Assembly: GCF_014650775.1 (NCBI RefSeq)
Contig: NZ_BMVP01000012.1
Location: 140,337 to 204,336 of the forward strand
Reading direction: 5' to 3'
DNA from: Streptomyces cirratus
GTDB taxonomy: Bacteria > Actinomycetota > Actinomycetes > Streptomycetales > Streptomycetaceae
Length of the DNA stretch: 64,000 nt
Part shown: piece after piece, positions 33,925-42,426 of the stretch
Layout of the letters: each line of letters begins with the position of its first letter
Numbering within the stretch: the first letter of the stretch is position 1
Notes under the pieces: generated by a model
The model's database searches: none
Told to the model about the DNA's origin: nothing
What the model saw: the letters and a program-made list of their open reading frames with translations, nothing else
Position numbers and translations under genes: made by a program

Positions 33925-34962
33925 ATGTTCACAGGGGAGGGCCCGGATTCAGGCTTCGCAGAGCTGGACGACGTCAGCGCCACCGCGTACGGGCTGGCCG
34001 TCGAGTCCGGCCGCTTCGTACGCGAACAGGTCGCCGAGCAGCTGTCCCTGACGCCCGAGGAGATCGAGCGGGTGGAGCGCGTGCTCCGCGGCGTACGCCT
34101 GCTGCAGTCGATGCCGGGCAACCCCGCCGAACTCACCCCGGTCACGCCCGACGTGGCGGCCGCGTCCCTGGTGGCGCCGGCCGAGCGGCAGATCCGCGAC
34201 CTCCAGCAAGCGGTCACCGACGTGCGTGCCAAGCTCCTGTCGCTGACCCCCCTGTATTTCGAGGGCCGCAGGCTGCGCAACCGGCTGGAGGCCTTCGACA
34301 TCATCACGGACGTCACGCGGATCCAGGCGATGCTCAACCACCTGAGCCAGAACTGCAAGAGCGAACTGCTCACCGTGCAGCCCGGCGGCGCGCGGCCGGC
34401 CGATCTCCTCGACCAGGCCCGCGAGTCGGCCCTGTCCACCCTCGCCCGGGGTGTGCGGATCCGCACGATCTACCAGCACACCGCCCGCAACGACCTGCCC
34501 ACGCGCAGCTACGTCCGCGACGTGACACGGCACGGCGCGGAGATCCGTACCGCCGACGAAGTGATCGACCGGCTGATCATCTACGACCGCGAGGTCGCCT
34601 TCCTGCCTGAACGTTCCTCCGTGGACTGCGCGCCGGGCGCGGCGATCGTGCGCGAGCCGACGCTCGTGGCGTTCCTGTGCTCCGTCTTCGAGTACCTGTG
34701 GGACGGCGCGTCGGCCTACATGGTGGAGTCCCAGCGGTCCACCGCCTCCTCCGACGAGCTGAGGTGGTCGATCATCCGGCTGATGGCGAAGGGGTACAAG
34801 GACGAGATGGTCGCGCGCCGGCTCGGCATGTCCGTGCGCACCTGCCGCCGCCACATCGCCGACATCACCGAGGAACTCGAGGCCACGAGCCGCTTCCAGG
34901 CCGGCTACAACGCGGCCCGCCAGGAGATGCTGTCCGGCGATTCCGCCCCCTCCCCCGGCTGA
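33925..34962 (+). CDS. LuxR-type HTH regulator with TrmB-like sensor region
   Basis: A 345-residue regulator. The N-terminal helical region (about 1-110) is followed by a middle domain containing LARGVRIRTIYQHTARNDL and LIIYDREVAFLP, typical of actinomycete TrmB/LuxR-type regulators. The C-terminal HTH reads SIIRLMAKGYKDEMVARRLG then MSVRTCRRHIADI. The start at 33925 has GGGGGC upstream; an in-frame GTG at 33913 is possible. It converges with the tight biosynthetic operon ending at 35004 and is a candidate regulator of it. Confidence 0.85.
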   Translation: MFTGEGPDSGFAELDDVSATAYGLAVESGRFVREQVAEQLSLTPEEIERVERVLRGVRLLQSMPGNPAELTPVTPDVAAASLVAPAERQIRDLQQAVTDVRAKLLSLTPLYFEGRRLRNRLEAFDIITDVTRIQAMLNHLSQNCKSELLTVQPGGARPADLLDQARESALSTLARGVRIRTIYQHTARNDLPTRSYVRDVTRHGAEIRTADEVIDRLIIYDREVAFLPERSSVDCAPGAAIVREPTLVAFLCSVFEYLWDGASAYMVESQRSTASSDELRWSIIRLMAKGYKDEMVARRLGMSVRTCRRHIADITEELEATSRFQAGYNAARQEMLSGDSAPSPG

Positions 34963-34972
34963 TCCCGCGCGC

Positions 34973-34995
34973 GCCGGGGCGGGACCCGCCCCGGC
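34973..34995. terminator. bidirectional terminator between regulator and biosynthetic operon
   Basis: GCCGGGGCGGG and CCCGCCCCGGC form a near-continuous palindrome (about 10 bp of stem around a 3-base turn) between convergent genes. Confidence 0.6.
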
Positions 34996-35003
34996 CTGAC
35001 CGG

Positions 35004-35858
35004 TCACCAGCCCGTGTCCTCGTCGAGTGCCTCCGTGATGGCGTCCACGCAGTCCTGGTCGAGCATCGTCGTGACGTGGGCGTCCTGGAGCCGGCCGAAG
35101 CCCGCGTCGTACACGGCGGCGCTGATGACGTAGCCGCCGTCGAGCGGGAAGGTACGGAAGATCCACTCGTCCCCGGTGCCCGCCGTGCCGTCCGGCCGCT
35201 GGACGCGCACCGGCCTGCCGTCGGGGCCGAAGCCGAACTCGGTGAACCGGAACTGCATGCCCTGCCCGATGGCCTTGCTGTACGCCTCCTTAAGGGTCCA
35301 CAGCCGCACCAGCGCGCCGTTGCGCTCCGCCTCCGGCATGCCCGACAGCAGCACCGACTCGTAGGGCGTGCAGATGTGGCGGCCGAGGCCGCCGCCGTAC
35401 ATCTCCCGGTCGGCCCGCTCCGCGTCGACGCCGATCAGGCCGCAGGTCGTCAGGCCGACGAGCAGCAGGTCCTCGGTGTGGCTGAGGCTGATGTCGATCT
35501 GGTCGCAGCCCCGCAGGTACGGCCGGCCGGTCGGCCCGTAGGCCAGTTCGAGGTCGGCGGGATCGCTGGCGAGCACGGCCCCCGCCGCGTGCTTGAGGAG
35601 CATCCGGGAGGCGATGTAGCGGTTGCGCACGTCGGCGTGCGTCAGGTCCAGAAAGCGCGTCCAGTCCCGGCCGAGCAGCTCGCGCAGCCCGTCGCCGGAC
35701 GGCAGGCTCGGCTCCAGGTCCTCGAGCCACGCGTAGACCAGGGCCGTTCCGTGGGTGGCGAGGTCCTCCCGGACCCGGTCCCATGACGTGCCCCCGGCAG
35801 CGAGCGCCACCGGCTCGCCGAGCGGGGGGCCGAGCGTGGGACTGCCCGGGGCGGTCAT
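35004..35858 (-). CDS. Sfp-type 4'-phosphopantetheinyl transferase
   Basis: A 284-residue AcpS-superfamily transferase of the Sfp type. Motifs are IDISLSHTEDLLLVGLT, LIGVDAERAD (metal site) and LVRLWTLKEAYSKAIGQGM (W-x-KEAxxK). It activates apo carrier proteins; the adjacent ACP, the KS-AT-ACP and the modular PKS are the obvious substrates. Its start overlaps the ACP stop by ATGA, and it is the last gene of the long minus-strand operon that begins with the acyl-AMP ligase at 45998. The N-terminal 30 residues are Pro/Gly-rich and not part of the fold. Confidence 0.92.
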   Translation of the reverse strand: MTAPGSPTLGPPLGEPVALAAGGTSWDRVREDLATHGTALVYAWLEDLEPSLPSGDGLRELLGRDWTRFLDLTHADVRNRYIASRMLLKHAAGAVLASDPADLELAYGPTGRPYLRGCDQIDISLSHTEDLLLVGLTTCGLIGVDAERADREMYGGGLGRHICTPYESVLLSGMPEAERNGALVRLWTLKEAYSKAIGQGMQFRFTEFGFGPDGRPVRVQRPDGTAGTGDEWIFRTFPLDGGYVISAAVYDAGFGRLQDAHVTTMLDQDCVDAITEALDEDTGW

Positions 35859-36094
35859 CGGCGGTACTCCTTCACGAGGGTGTGGATGTCGCGCAGGCTC
35901 TGCGCCTCCAGCAGGCGGTGCACCGGGACGCGGTGGCCGGACTCCTCCAGGAGCGCCACCAGCCGGAGCAGGTTGAGGGAATCCCAGCCGGGCAGGTCCA
36001 CCAGTGCGGTGTCGGCGCCCGAAGGATCGGGGAGGTCCAGGCCGAGGTCGTCGCGGACCGTCCGAAGGAACACGTCGACGTTATCGAGACTCAT
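35855..36094 (-). CDS. acyl carrier protein (partner of the FkbH-like protein)
   Basis: A 79-residue discrete carrier protein with the phosphopantetheine site GWDSLNLLRL (Ser38 or so). Its start overlaps the end of the FkbH gene by 14 bases, and its stop overlaps the transferase start. FkbH proteins load a glycolytic C3 unit onto exactly this kind of small ACP, so this is the likely glyceryl carrier. It has a charged C-terminus (LVKEYRR). Confidence 0.93.
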   Translation of the reverse strand: MSLDNVDVFLRTVRDDLGLDLPDPSGADTALVDLPGWDSLNLLRLVALLEESGHRVPVHRLLEAQSLRDIHTLVKEYRR

Positions 36095-38012
36095 CCGCCG
36101 GCCTTCTCCCCAGGGTCGCGGTGACGCGCACGTGCCCGGGGACGGCCGGCACCCGCGTCAGATCATGGTGGAACTCCACCGAAATGTCCTCGCGTCCTGC
36201 TGGAGCGGGCCGCTCCGTGAACCCGCAGGAGGGGTAGAAGTCGCGGACGCGGTGGTTGCGTGCGGTGGGTACGTAGCGGGCGGTCACGGCGGACAGCCCG
36301 AGGTCGTCGCGGGCGTGGGCCAGCAGCACCGCCAGGACGGCCCGCTCGATGTCACGGCCGAGCACGCGGCAGCTGAGCCACATGCCGTCCAGGCGCAGCG
36401 CCCCCGCCTCGAAGGTGCCGAGCACGGCCGCGACCAGGCCGTTGGCGCCGAACCGGTCGGCGGTGCGGGCGGCGAGCAGCAGCCGGTCCGGGTCGGCGGC
36501 CAGCGCGGCCAGCCGCGGCTCCGGGAGGCCGCCGCCGGTGAGGTTGAACTGGTTGGTGCGCAGACTCAGCTGGGACAGGCGCGCGTACTCGTGACCGCGG
36601 GGCGGCCCGAGGTCGAGGGTGACCTCCAGCGCCCTCAGGAACTCCTCGTGCGAGGCGCCGGCCTGGCGCAGGGCCCGGCGCTCGCGCTGGCGGTGGTACT
36701 CGCCGGTCCTGGCGCGGTCCTCGTCGGTGAGGCGCAGGGTGTCGAACCAGCCGTCGGTGAGCAACCGGGTCACGTGCAGCGCCGGTTCGTCGTCGAGCGG
36801 TACGACGGCCACCTCGGGCGCGCCGTGGCGTACGCGGGCCCGCTCGGCCGGTGAGTCGTCGGCGAAGACGAGGGCGTCGGGGCCGAGGTCCAGCACTCGT
36901 GCGATGTCGAGGAGATTGCCGTCCTTGGGCCGCCAGTTGGCGTTGATGCGGACGAAGTCCTGCTCGCGCAGGGTCATGTCCGGGTGGCCGCGCAGCACCT
37001 CCAGGACCGGTTCCTCGTCGTTCTTGCTGCTGACCGCGAGCAGCACCCCTTGGGAGGAGAGCTGGCGCACGCACCTCTGGAAGGCGCCGAAGGCCTCCCC
37101 GCGCAGGGTGCCGGCCGCGGCGATGCCGTCGGGCCCGTCCTCGCCGAGGACTCCGTCCCACAGGGTGTGGTCGAGGTCGAGCACCAGGCACTTGCGGACG
37201 AGGCCGCGTACGGCGCGCGCCAGGTGGGCGACCTCGCGGGCGTACGCGGCGAGGAGCTCCGCACCGAACCGCACCTTGCCGTAGCGCTCCAGCCGGGGGT
37301 CGGTGACGGGGCCGCCGTCGCCCACGAGGGGTTCGAGGTCGATCACCACCAGCCGGTCCGCGGACTCGGTCAGGCGCAGGAGCCGGGCGTTGAACTCCCG
37401 CCAGACCGCCCCGAGCCGGGCCCGGGAGCGGTGGTCCACCAGTTGCCGGCTGTAGGTACGGGGCAGTGGGAGGGTGTTGAGCACGAGGGTGCCGGGGACG
37501 GCGCCGGCGAGTGCGGCGCACCGCGACAGCGCCTCCTCGCCGGCCGCCTCCACGTCCTCGGGCCGCCATACCGCCGGGACCTGCTCGAACAGGGTCTCGG
37601 CGTCGAGCAGGCACAGGGTGAGGTCGGGGGCTGGGGTGCGCAGCGGACTGCGGGGGTCGGTGAGGTCGCGCAGGTAGGTGCCGTACTCGCCCGGCACGGG
37701 CCGCAGCAGCAGTCCGTGGCGGGCCAGTTCGCCCGTGAGGGGGTCGATGACGTGCCCGACCGTGGACTGGCCGGTGACGGCCACCGTGACGACGGGGGTG
37801 TGCGGGTGGTGTGCCAGTACGGCGTCGGGGTCGAGCCGGGCGAGCAGCCGGCCGGCCTTCGCCAGGTCGCCGCCCGCGGCGGCGGTGGCGGGGAGGCCGA
37901 CCGGACCGACCGGGCCGGCGTCCTCCGCGAGGAGCGCCGGCACTTGGTCGTAGGCCTTCTCCAGCAGCCCCCGCGCGTGCAGTTCGCGCAGTCGCGCCAG
38001 TGCGTTCGTCAT
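36081..38012 (-). CDS. FkbH-like protein (glyceryl-ACP synthase type)
   Basis: A 643-residue protein. The N-terminal region (1-260) is the usual FkbH extension with an SGNH-like look. The HAD phosphatase core starts at LVLDLDHTLWDGVLGEDG (nucleophile Asp near 281) with AVSSKNDEEPV and FADDSPAERARVR downstream. The C-terminal part (about 490-630) is a GNAT-like fold ending in VRDFYPSCGF. FkbH enzymes take 1,3-bisphosphoglycerate, remove phosphate and deliver a D-glyceryl group to an ACP thiol, for tetronates or for methoxy/hydroxymalonyl units. The oxidising and methylating partners FkbG and FkbK are absent here, which favours use of glycerate as such. It sits 7 bases after the KAS III-like gene. 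Confidence 0.95.
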   Translation of the reverse strand: MTNALARLRELHARGLLEKAYDQVPALLAEDAGPVGPVGLPATAAAGGDLAKAGRLLARLDPDAVLAHHPHTPVVTVAVTGQSTVGHVIDPLTGELARHGLLLRPVPGEYGTYLRDLTDPRSPLRTPAPDLTLCLLDAETLFEQVPAVWRPEDVEAAGEEALSRCAALAGAVPGTLVLNTLPLPRTYSRQLVDHRSRARLGAVWREFNARLLRLTESADRLVVIDLEPLVGDGGPVTDPRLERYGKVRFGAELLAAYAREVAHLARAVRGLVRKCLVLDLDHTLWDGVLGEDGPDGIAAAGTLRGEAFGAFQRCVRQLSSQGVLLAVSSKNDEEPVLEVLRGHPDMTLREQDFVRINANWRPKDGNLLDIARVLDLGPDALVFADDSPAERARVRHGAPEVAVVPLDDEPALHVTRLLTDGWFDTLRLTDEDRARTGEYHRQRERRALRQAGASHEEFLRALEVTLDLGPPRGHEYARLSQLSLRTNQFNLTGGGLPEPRLAALAADPDRLLLAARTADRFGANGLVAAVLGTFEAGALRLDGMWLSCRVLGRDIERAVLAVLLAHARDDLGLSAVTARYVPTARNHRVRDFYPSCGFTERPAPAGREDISVEFHHDLTRVPAVPGHVRVTATLGRRPADESR

Positions 38013-38019
38013 CGGTGCC

Positions 38020-39054
38020 TCACACCTTCTCCAGGGCGAGCCCGGCGCGGAACCACCGGCTGGATTCCACGCACAGGGCCAGCGCGCGCGAACCGGGGGT
38101 GAAATCGGGCAGGAGCCGGTCCAGTTGGTGGAACGGGAGGGCGTTGCCCGTGTTGCCGGTCTCGGAGACGCAGGAGACCTCCCGCGCGGAAGTGGCCGGC
38201 AGCCCCTCCACGATCCGCGCGGTCATCCGCTCGGACAGCTGGGGCGGCAGCAGGAAGCCGATGTCGTCGAGGTCCCAGCCGAGGCCGCCGAGGAGTTCCC
38301 AGAGGATCTCGGCGGTGATCGTCGGCACGTGTTCCTCGATCGCCTTGTAGTCCTCGGCGAGCATCGGCCGGCCGGAGTCGCGGTCGGTGGTGCCGTACCA
38401 GTCCAGGAGCTGGCCGGGTGGACGTCCTTGACCGGTCCAGGAGTTGAGCACTGCCCGTACGGCGACGCGCTCGCCCTCGGGTTCGTCCGTGAGGACCGCG
38501 GCGCCCGCCCCGTCCCCGAACAGGACGTAGTTGACCAGTTCCTCGCGCGGCATACGGGCCGCTTCGGGGGTGGCCGACAGGAACCGGTGGGTGACGTCCC
38601 CGCCGACGACCAGGCCGGCCCGGTGTCCGCCGCGTACGAGGGTACGGCCGAGGTCGATGGCCTGGATCGCACCGGAGCAGCCCGCCTGGATCTGGAAGAC
38701 CGGCAGGTGTCCGAGGCCCAGCCGGTCGGCGACCTCGCCGGCGGTGGTCGGCAGGAGCGTGTCGGGGGTGGCGGTCGCGAGGATCAGGAACTCGATGTCG
38801 GCGGGGCCGAATCCGCAGCCGTCCATGGCCTGCGCGGCGGCCTCGGTGCACAGGTCGGCGAGGGTTCCGCGGACCTCCCCGGTGGCCGGGTCCCAGCCGA
38901 AGTGGCGGGTCTTGGTGCCGACGAAGAGGTCGATCCACTCCTCACTGATCCCCAGCAGGGCGGCCAGCGCGGTGTTGTCCACGGGGGCTCCGGGCAGCGC
39001 CGTGCCCGTCGCGGCCAGGTAGACGGTGCCGCGCTCGGCGGCTGTCGCGCTCAT
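38020..39054 (-). CDS. KAS III-like (FabH-type) enzyme lacking the usual His
   Basis: A 344-residue thiolase-fold protein. The active-site Cys is in IQAGCSGAIQ (near 115) and the Asn in SETGNTGNALPF. The position that reads PHQAN in FabH is PPQLS here, so the catalytic His is not where expected. FabH-like enzymes beside FkbH and its ACP in tetronate clusters join a beta-ketoacyl thioester with glyceryl-ACP; others in polyketide clusters act as plain acyltransferases, which would tolerate a changed triad better. The start at 39054 overlaps the stop of the KS-AT-ACP gene by ATGA, suggesting linked expression and direct hand-over of the acyl chain. Confidence 0.9.
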   Translation of the reverse strand: MSATAAERGTVYLAATGTALPGAPVDNTALAALLGISEEWIDLFVGTKTRHFGWDPATGEVRGTLADLCTEAAAQAMDGCGFGPADIEFLILATATPDTLLPTTAGEVADRLGLGHLPVFQIQAGCSGAIQAIDLGRTLVRGGHRAGLVVGGDVTHRFLSATPEAARMPREELVNYVLFGDGAGAAVLTDEPEGERVAVRAVLNSWTGQGRPPGQLLDWYGTTDRDSGRPMLAEDYKAIEEHVPTITAEILWELLGGLGWDLDDIGFLLPPQLSERMTARIVEGLPATSAREVSCVSETGNTGNALPFHQLDRLLPDFTPGSRALALCVESSRWFRAGLALEKV

Positions 39055-42017
39055 GCCGACCTCGCCATGATGACGTCGCCGAGGAAAGTGGCGAGCGAGC
39101 CGACCGAGCGCAGCGCGGGCAGCATCTGCTGTACGGAGACCTCTCCGACGCGGGGCAGCCGGGCCTCGACCCGGTTCTTGAGCTGCATGATCATCACCGA
39201 GTCGAAGCCGAGGTCCTCGTGGAAGCGGGCTTCGCGCACGACGCGTTCCCTGGGGTAGCCGCCCACCTCGCCGACGGCCTCGACGACGGCCAGGAGCACC
39301 GGGTCGTCGTCGCCGACGCGGGCCGCGGCCGGCGCGGGAACCGGTTCGGGCGCGTGCGCGGTCACGTGTGCGGTCGTGGTCTCGGTCGCCGGATCGGAGA
39401 GCGCCGGGCCGGCCTGCGGGGCCTGCCGGTCCCAGTAGCGGTGGTCGGCGCAGAACACGTACGGGGCGAGGGCTTCCACCACACGGTGCGCGGGCTCGTA
39501 CAGCTCCTCCCACCGCGGGTCCAGCCCGCACCGGTGGAGCGCGGCGACGGTCTCGGCGAGCTCGCGGCCGGTCGCGGCCCCGCCGGGGGCGGGGTGCAGG
39601 AACTCCACCCCTGCGGCGCGACCGCCCCGGGCGGCGATATCCAGCAGCTGGCTGCGCGGCCCGATCTCGATCAGGTGGGTCGGGGCGATGTCCGAGACGA
39701 GCGCCCCCAGCGCGGTGTCCATGAGCACGGGCTCCTCGATCTGGTCCGCCCAGTAGTCGGCGTCCATCGGTTCGTGGCGCAGCATCCGGCCGTAGCGGGT
39801 CGAGGCCAGCGGCAGCGCTGGCGGCGCGCAGCGCACCGCCAGCGTCCGCAGGTCCGCCGCTGCCGGGGCGAGCAGGGGTGAGTGGAAGGCGTGGGCGACG
39901 GGCAGGGGTTTGGCCTTGACGCCGCGGAGGTCCAGTTCCCTGGCGATCCGGGCCAGGGCGTCGAGCGGGCCGGACAGCACCGTGTCCGCAGGGCCGTTGA
40001 GCGCGGCGGCCACCACCTCGGGTTCCCGTGCGAGGAGTTCCGCCAGTTCGCCGGGTCCGGCGGCGACTGCGGTCATGCCGCCGCCCCGGGGCAGTTCGCT
40101 CATCAGGGCGCCCCGGCGGGCCACCAGCCGGGCGGCTTCGCCGAGTTCGAGTGCGCCCGCGGTGACGGCCGCCGCGTACTCCCCCAGGCTGTGGCCGAGT
40201 ACGGCGGCGGGGGTGATGCCGAGCGAGGTGAGGGTGCGGGCCAGGGCGTAGCCGACGGCGAACAGCGCGGGCTGGGCGAACTCCGGGCGGTGCACCCGGT
40301 CGTCGCCGCTGAGGATCAGCTCGCGCACCGAGGTGCCCAGGTGGCCGGCGAGGGCCTCGTCCGCTTCCGCGAGGTGGCGGCGGTAGGCGGGGGACTCGCG
40401 GTGGAGCCCGGCCGTCATCCCGGGGTACTCGGTGCCCTGCCCGGTGAAGAGGAAGGCCACGACGGGCCGGCCCCAGGGGCGGGCGGCGCCCGCCGCCGTG
40501 TCGGGGTGCCCGGCCGCTTCGCGGAGCGCGTCCACGAGCTCGTCGCCGTCGCGCACGGTGGCGGCGAAGCGGTACGGCAGCCCGGTCTTGATCCGGTTGC
40601 TGCTCCAGCACAGGGCGGCCGCCGCGCCGCGCGGGCGCCGCGCCACCGCCTCGGCCTGCGCGGCGAGGTTGCGGCGCAGGGCCTCGGGGGTGTCGGCGCT
40701 GACGGTGAAGACCCCGACGGCACCCGGAGCCGTGCGGGCCCCGACGGCGCGCGGGGTGCGCGCCCCGGTGGGGCGGGGCGCGGTGGCCAGCACGGCGTGC
40801 GCGTTCGTACCGCCCATGCCGAAGCTGCTGACTCCGGCGAGGCTCTCTCCGCGCGGCAGCCGCATCGGCGACTTGAGCAGCCGCAGGCCGCGCTCCCCGA
40901 GCCGCAGCCGGGGGTTCTCCCGGCCGGCGTGGAGGCTGGCGGGCACGATGCGGTGGTGCAGGGCCAGGGCGGTCTTGATCAGTCCGGCGATGCCCGCGGC
41001 GCCCTCGGTGTGGCCGAGGTTGCCCTTGACGGAGCCGATCGCGCACGGCGTCCCGCGCGCGACGCCGTGGACCGCGCCGAGCGCCGCGCACTCGATGGCG
41101 TCGCCCAGTACGGTTCCGGTGCCGTGGGCCTCGACGAACGCGACCCGGTCGGGGGTGGTGCCCGCCCGCCGGTACGCGGAGGCCAGCACCCGCTCCTGCG
41201 ACCAGCGGTTGGGGGCGATGACCCCGTTGCTGCGGCCGTCCTGGTTGACGGCGCTGCCGCGCAGCACCGCGTAGACGCGCTGGCCGTCCGCGAGCGCGTC
41301 GTCCAGCCGGCGCAGCACCACGAGGCCGACGCCGTCGCCGCGTCCGATGCCGTCGGCGTCCGCGCTGAACGGCTTGCAGCGCCCGTCGCCGGCGGCGAGG
41401 CCCAGCTGTTCGTACACCAGGCCCAGTGAGGGCGACAGGACGATGTTGACCCCACCGGCGAGGGCGGTGTCGCACTCCCCGGTGAGCAGCGAGGAGGCCG
41501 CGAGGTGGACGGCGACGAGCGAGGACGAGCAGGCGGTGTCGACGGCGAGGCTCGGTCCGGTGAAGTTGAAGTGGTAGGAGATCCGGTTGGCCGCCATCCC
41601 GGCGCTGCTGCCCGCGCCGAGCAGCGGGGTCACGCGCGCGAGGTCGCTCATGGTGAGCCGGCCCCACTCGCCGCCCATGACCCCGACGAACACCCCGGTT
41701 TCGGTGCCGGAGAGTTCGCCGGGGGCCCGGCCCGAGTCCTCCAGCGCCCGCCACGCGCAGGGCAGCAGGAGCCGGTGGTGCGGGTCCATGGCGGCGGCTT
41801 CGCGGGGGGCGACGGAGAAGAAGTCGCTGTCGAAGACATCGGCGTCGTCGATGAAGCCGCCGCTGCCGCAGACAGCGGGGAACTCCCTGGCCTCCCAGCG
41901 CTGCGCGGGGACCGGGCCGGTGCCGCTCCCGCCGCGCATCAGCAGGTCCCAGTACGCCTGCACGCCCGCCGCCCCGGGGAACGTGCAGTCGATCCCGACG
42001 ATGGCGATGTCCCCCAT
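39051..42017 (-). CDS. single-module polyketide synthase, KS-AT-ACP
   Basis: A 988-residue protein. The KS (about 1-425) has DTACSSSLVAVHLA (Cys near 162), VEAHGTGTVLGD and KGNLGHTEGAAG, all intact. The AT (about 520-810) has GHSLGEYAAAV and VARRGALM (the carboxylate-binding Arg), with HAFHS, the malonyl-CoA signature. The ACP (about 905-975) has LGFDSVMIMQL. There are no reductive domains, so one round gives a beta-ketoacyl thioester. There is no loading domain, so the starter must come from a separate ACP; the ACP gene immediately upstream (overlap TGATG) is the natural donor. This is the extension step between the acyl-AMP ligase arm and the KAS III-like enzyme. Confidence 0.95.
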   Translation of the reverse strand: MGDIAIVGIDCTFPGAAGVQAYWDLLMRGGSGTGPVPAQRWEAREFPAVCGSGGFIDDADVFDSDFFSVAPREAAAMDPHHRLLLPCAWRALEDSGRAPGELSGTETGVFVGVMGGEWGRLTMSDLARVTPLLGAGSSAGMAANRISYHFNFTGPSLAVDTACSSSLVAVHLAASSLLTGECDTALAGGVNIVLSPSLGLVYEQLGLAAGDGRCKPFSADADGIGRGDGVGLVVLRRLDDALADGQRVYAVLRGSAVNQDGRSNGVIAPNRWSQERVLASAYRRAGTTPDRVAFVEAHGTGTVLGDAIECAALGAVHGVARGTPCAIGSVKGNLGHTEGAAGIAGLIKTALALHHRIVPASLHAGRENPRLRLGERGLRLLKSPMRLPRGESLAGVSSFGMGGTNAHAVLATAPRPTGARTPRAVGARTAPGAVGVFTVSADTPEALRRNLAAQAEAVARRPRGAAAALCWSSNRIKTGLPYRFAATVRDGDELVDALREAAGHPDTAAGAARPWGRPVVAFLFTGQGTEYPGMTAGLHRESPAYRRHLAEADEALAGHLGTSVRELILSGDDRVHRPEFAQPALFAVGYALARTLTSLGITPAAVLGHSLGEYAAAVTAGALELGEAARLVARRGALMSELPRGGGMTAVAAGPGELAELLAREPEVVAAALNGPADTVLSGPLDALARIARELDLRGVKAKPLPVAHAFHSPLLAPAAADLRTLAVRCAPPALPLASTRYGRMLRHEPMDADYWADQIEEPVLMDTALGALVSDIAPTHLIEIGPRSQLLDIAARGGRAAGVEFLHPAPGGAATGRELAETVAALHRCGLDPRWEELYEPAHRVVEALAPYVFCADHRYWDRQAPQAGPALSDPATETTTAHVTAHAPEPVPAPAAARVGDDDPVLLAVVEAVGEVGGYPRERVVREARFHEDLGFDSVMIMQLKNRVEARLPRVGEVSVQQMLPALRSVGSLATFLGDVIMARSA

Positions 42018-42367
42018 CAGCGCTGGTCCCGCGCGGGCGCCAGGGCGGCGGACAGGGCGCCCGCGCCGGCGGCCGGGGGGATGGCCGGCAGGACCTGCTC
42101 CAGGTGCCGGACCAGGGCGGTCACGGTCGGGTGGTCCCACAGCAGGGTGGGTTCGACCTCCAGGCCGAATTCGTCCTCCAGGTCGCCGCAGAGGCTGAGC
42201 GCCGCCACGGAGTCCATCCCGTACTCGGCGAGCGGTACGCCCGGGTCGATGCTCTCGGGCGCGCGGCGCAGGTAGAGCGAGAGCCGGTCCATCAGCCACT
42301 CGTGCGGCAGGACGCCGCCGCCCGCGGTGGTGGGGTGGGTGTTGGTCAGGGCGCTGGGAACGGTCAT
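42017..42367 (-). CDS. acyl carrier protein (acyl-AMP ligase arm)
   Basis: A 116-residue carrier protein with the site YGMDSVAALSLCGDLE and the following LLWDHPTVTALVRHL helix, typical of PKS-type ACPs. The tail is Ala/Pro-rich. The start at 42367 has AAGGAGACC. It lies 59 bases after the acyl-CoA dehydrogenase gene and overlaps the KS-AT-ACP start as TGATG. It probably receives the acyl group from the fatty acyl-AMP ligase, holds it during desaturation and passes it to the ketosynthase. Confidence 0.93.
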   Translation of the reverse strand: MTVPSALTNTHPTTAGGGVLPHEWLMDRLSLYLRRAPESIDPGVPLAEYGMDSVAALSLCGDLEDEFGLEVEPTLLWDHPTVTALVRHLEQVLPAIPPAAGAGALSAALAPARDQR

Positions 42368-42426
42368 CGTGGTCTCCTTCAATGCGTACGGCCCCTGCGG
42401 CGGCCGCCGGGGTCGACCTGGGTCCG

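Noticed and set aside
33753..34466. 301-residue minus-strand frame over the LuxR-like gene
   Set aside because: Antisense to a gene with a clear HTH. Only the 63-residue end after GTG 33752 looks like a protein.
36081..38012. methoxymalonyl-ACP pathway
   Set aside because: No O-methyltransferase (FkbG) or 3-hydroxyacyl dehydrogenase (FkbK) homologue is present in the operon. The acyl-CoA dehydrogenase is adjacent to the fatty acyl-AMP ligase instead. Not fully excluded.
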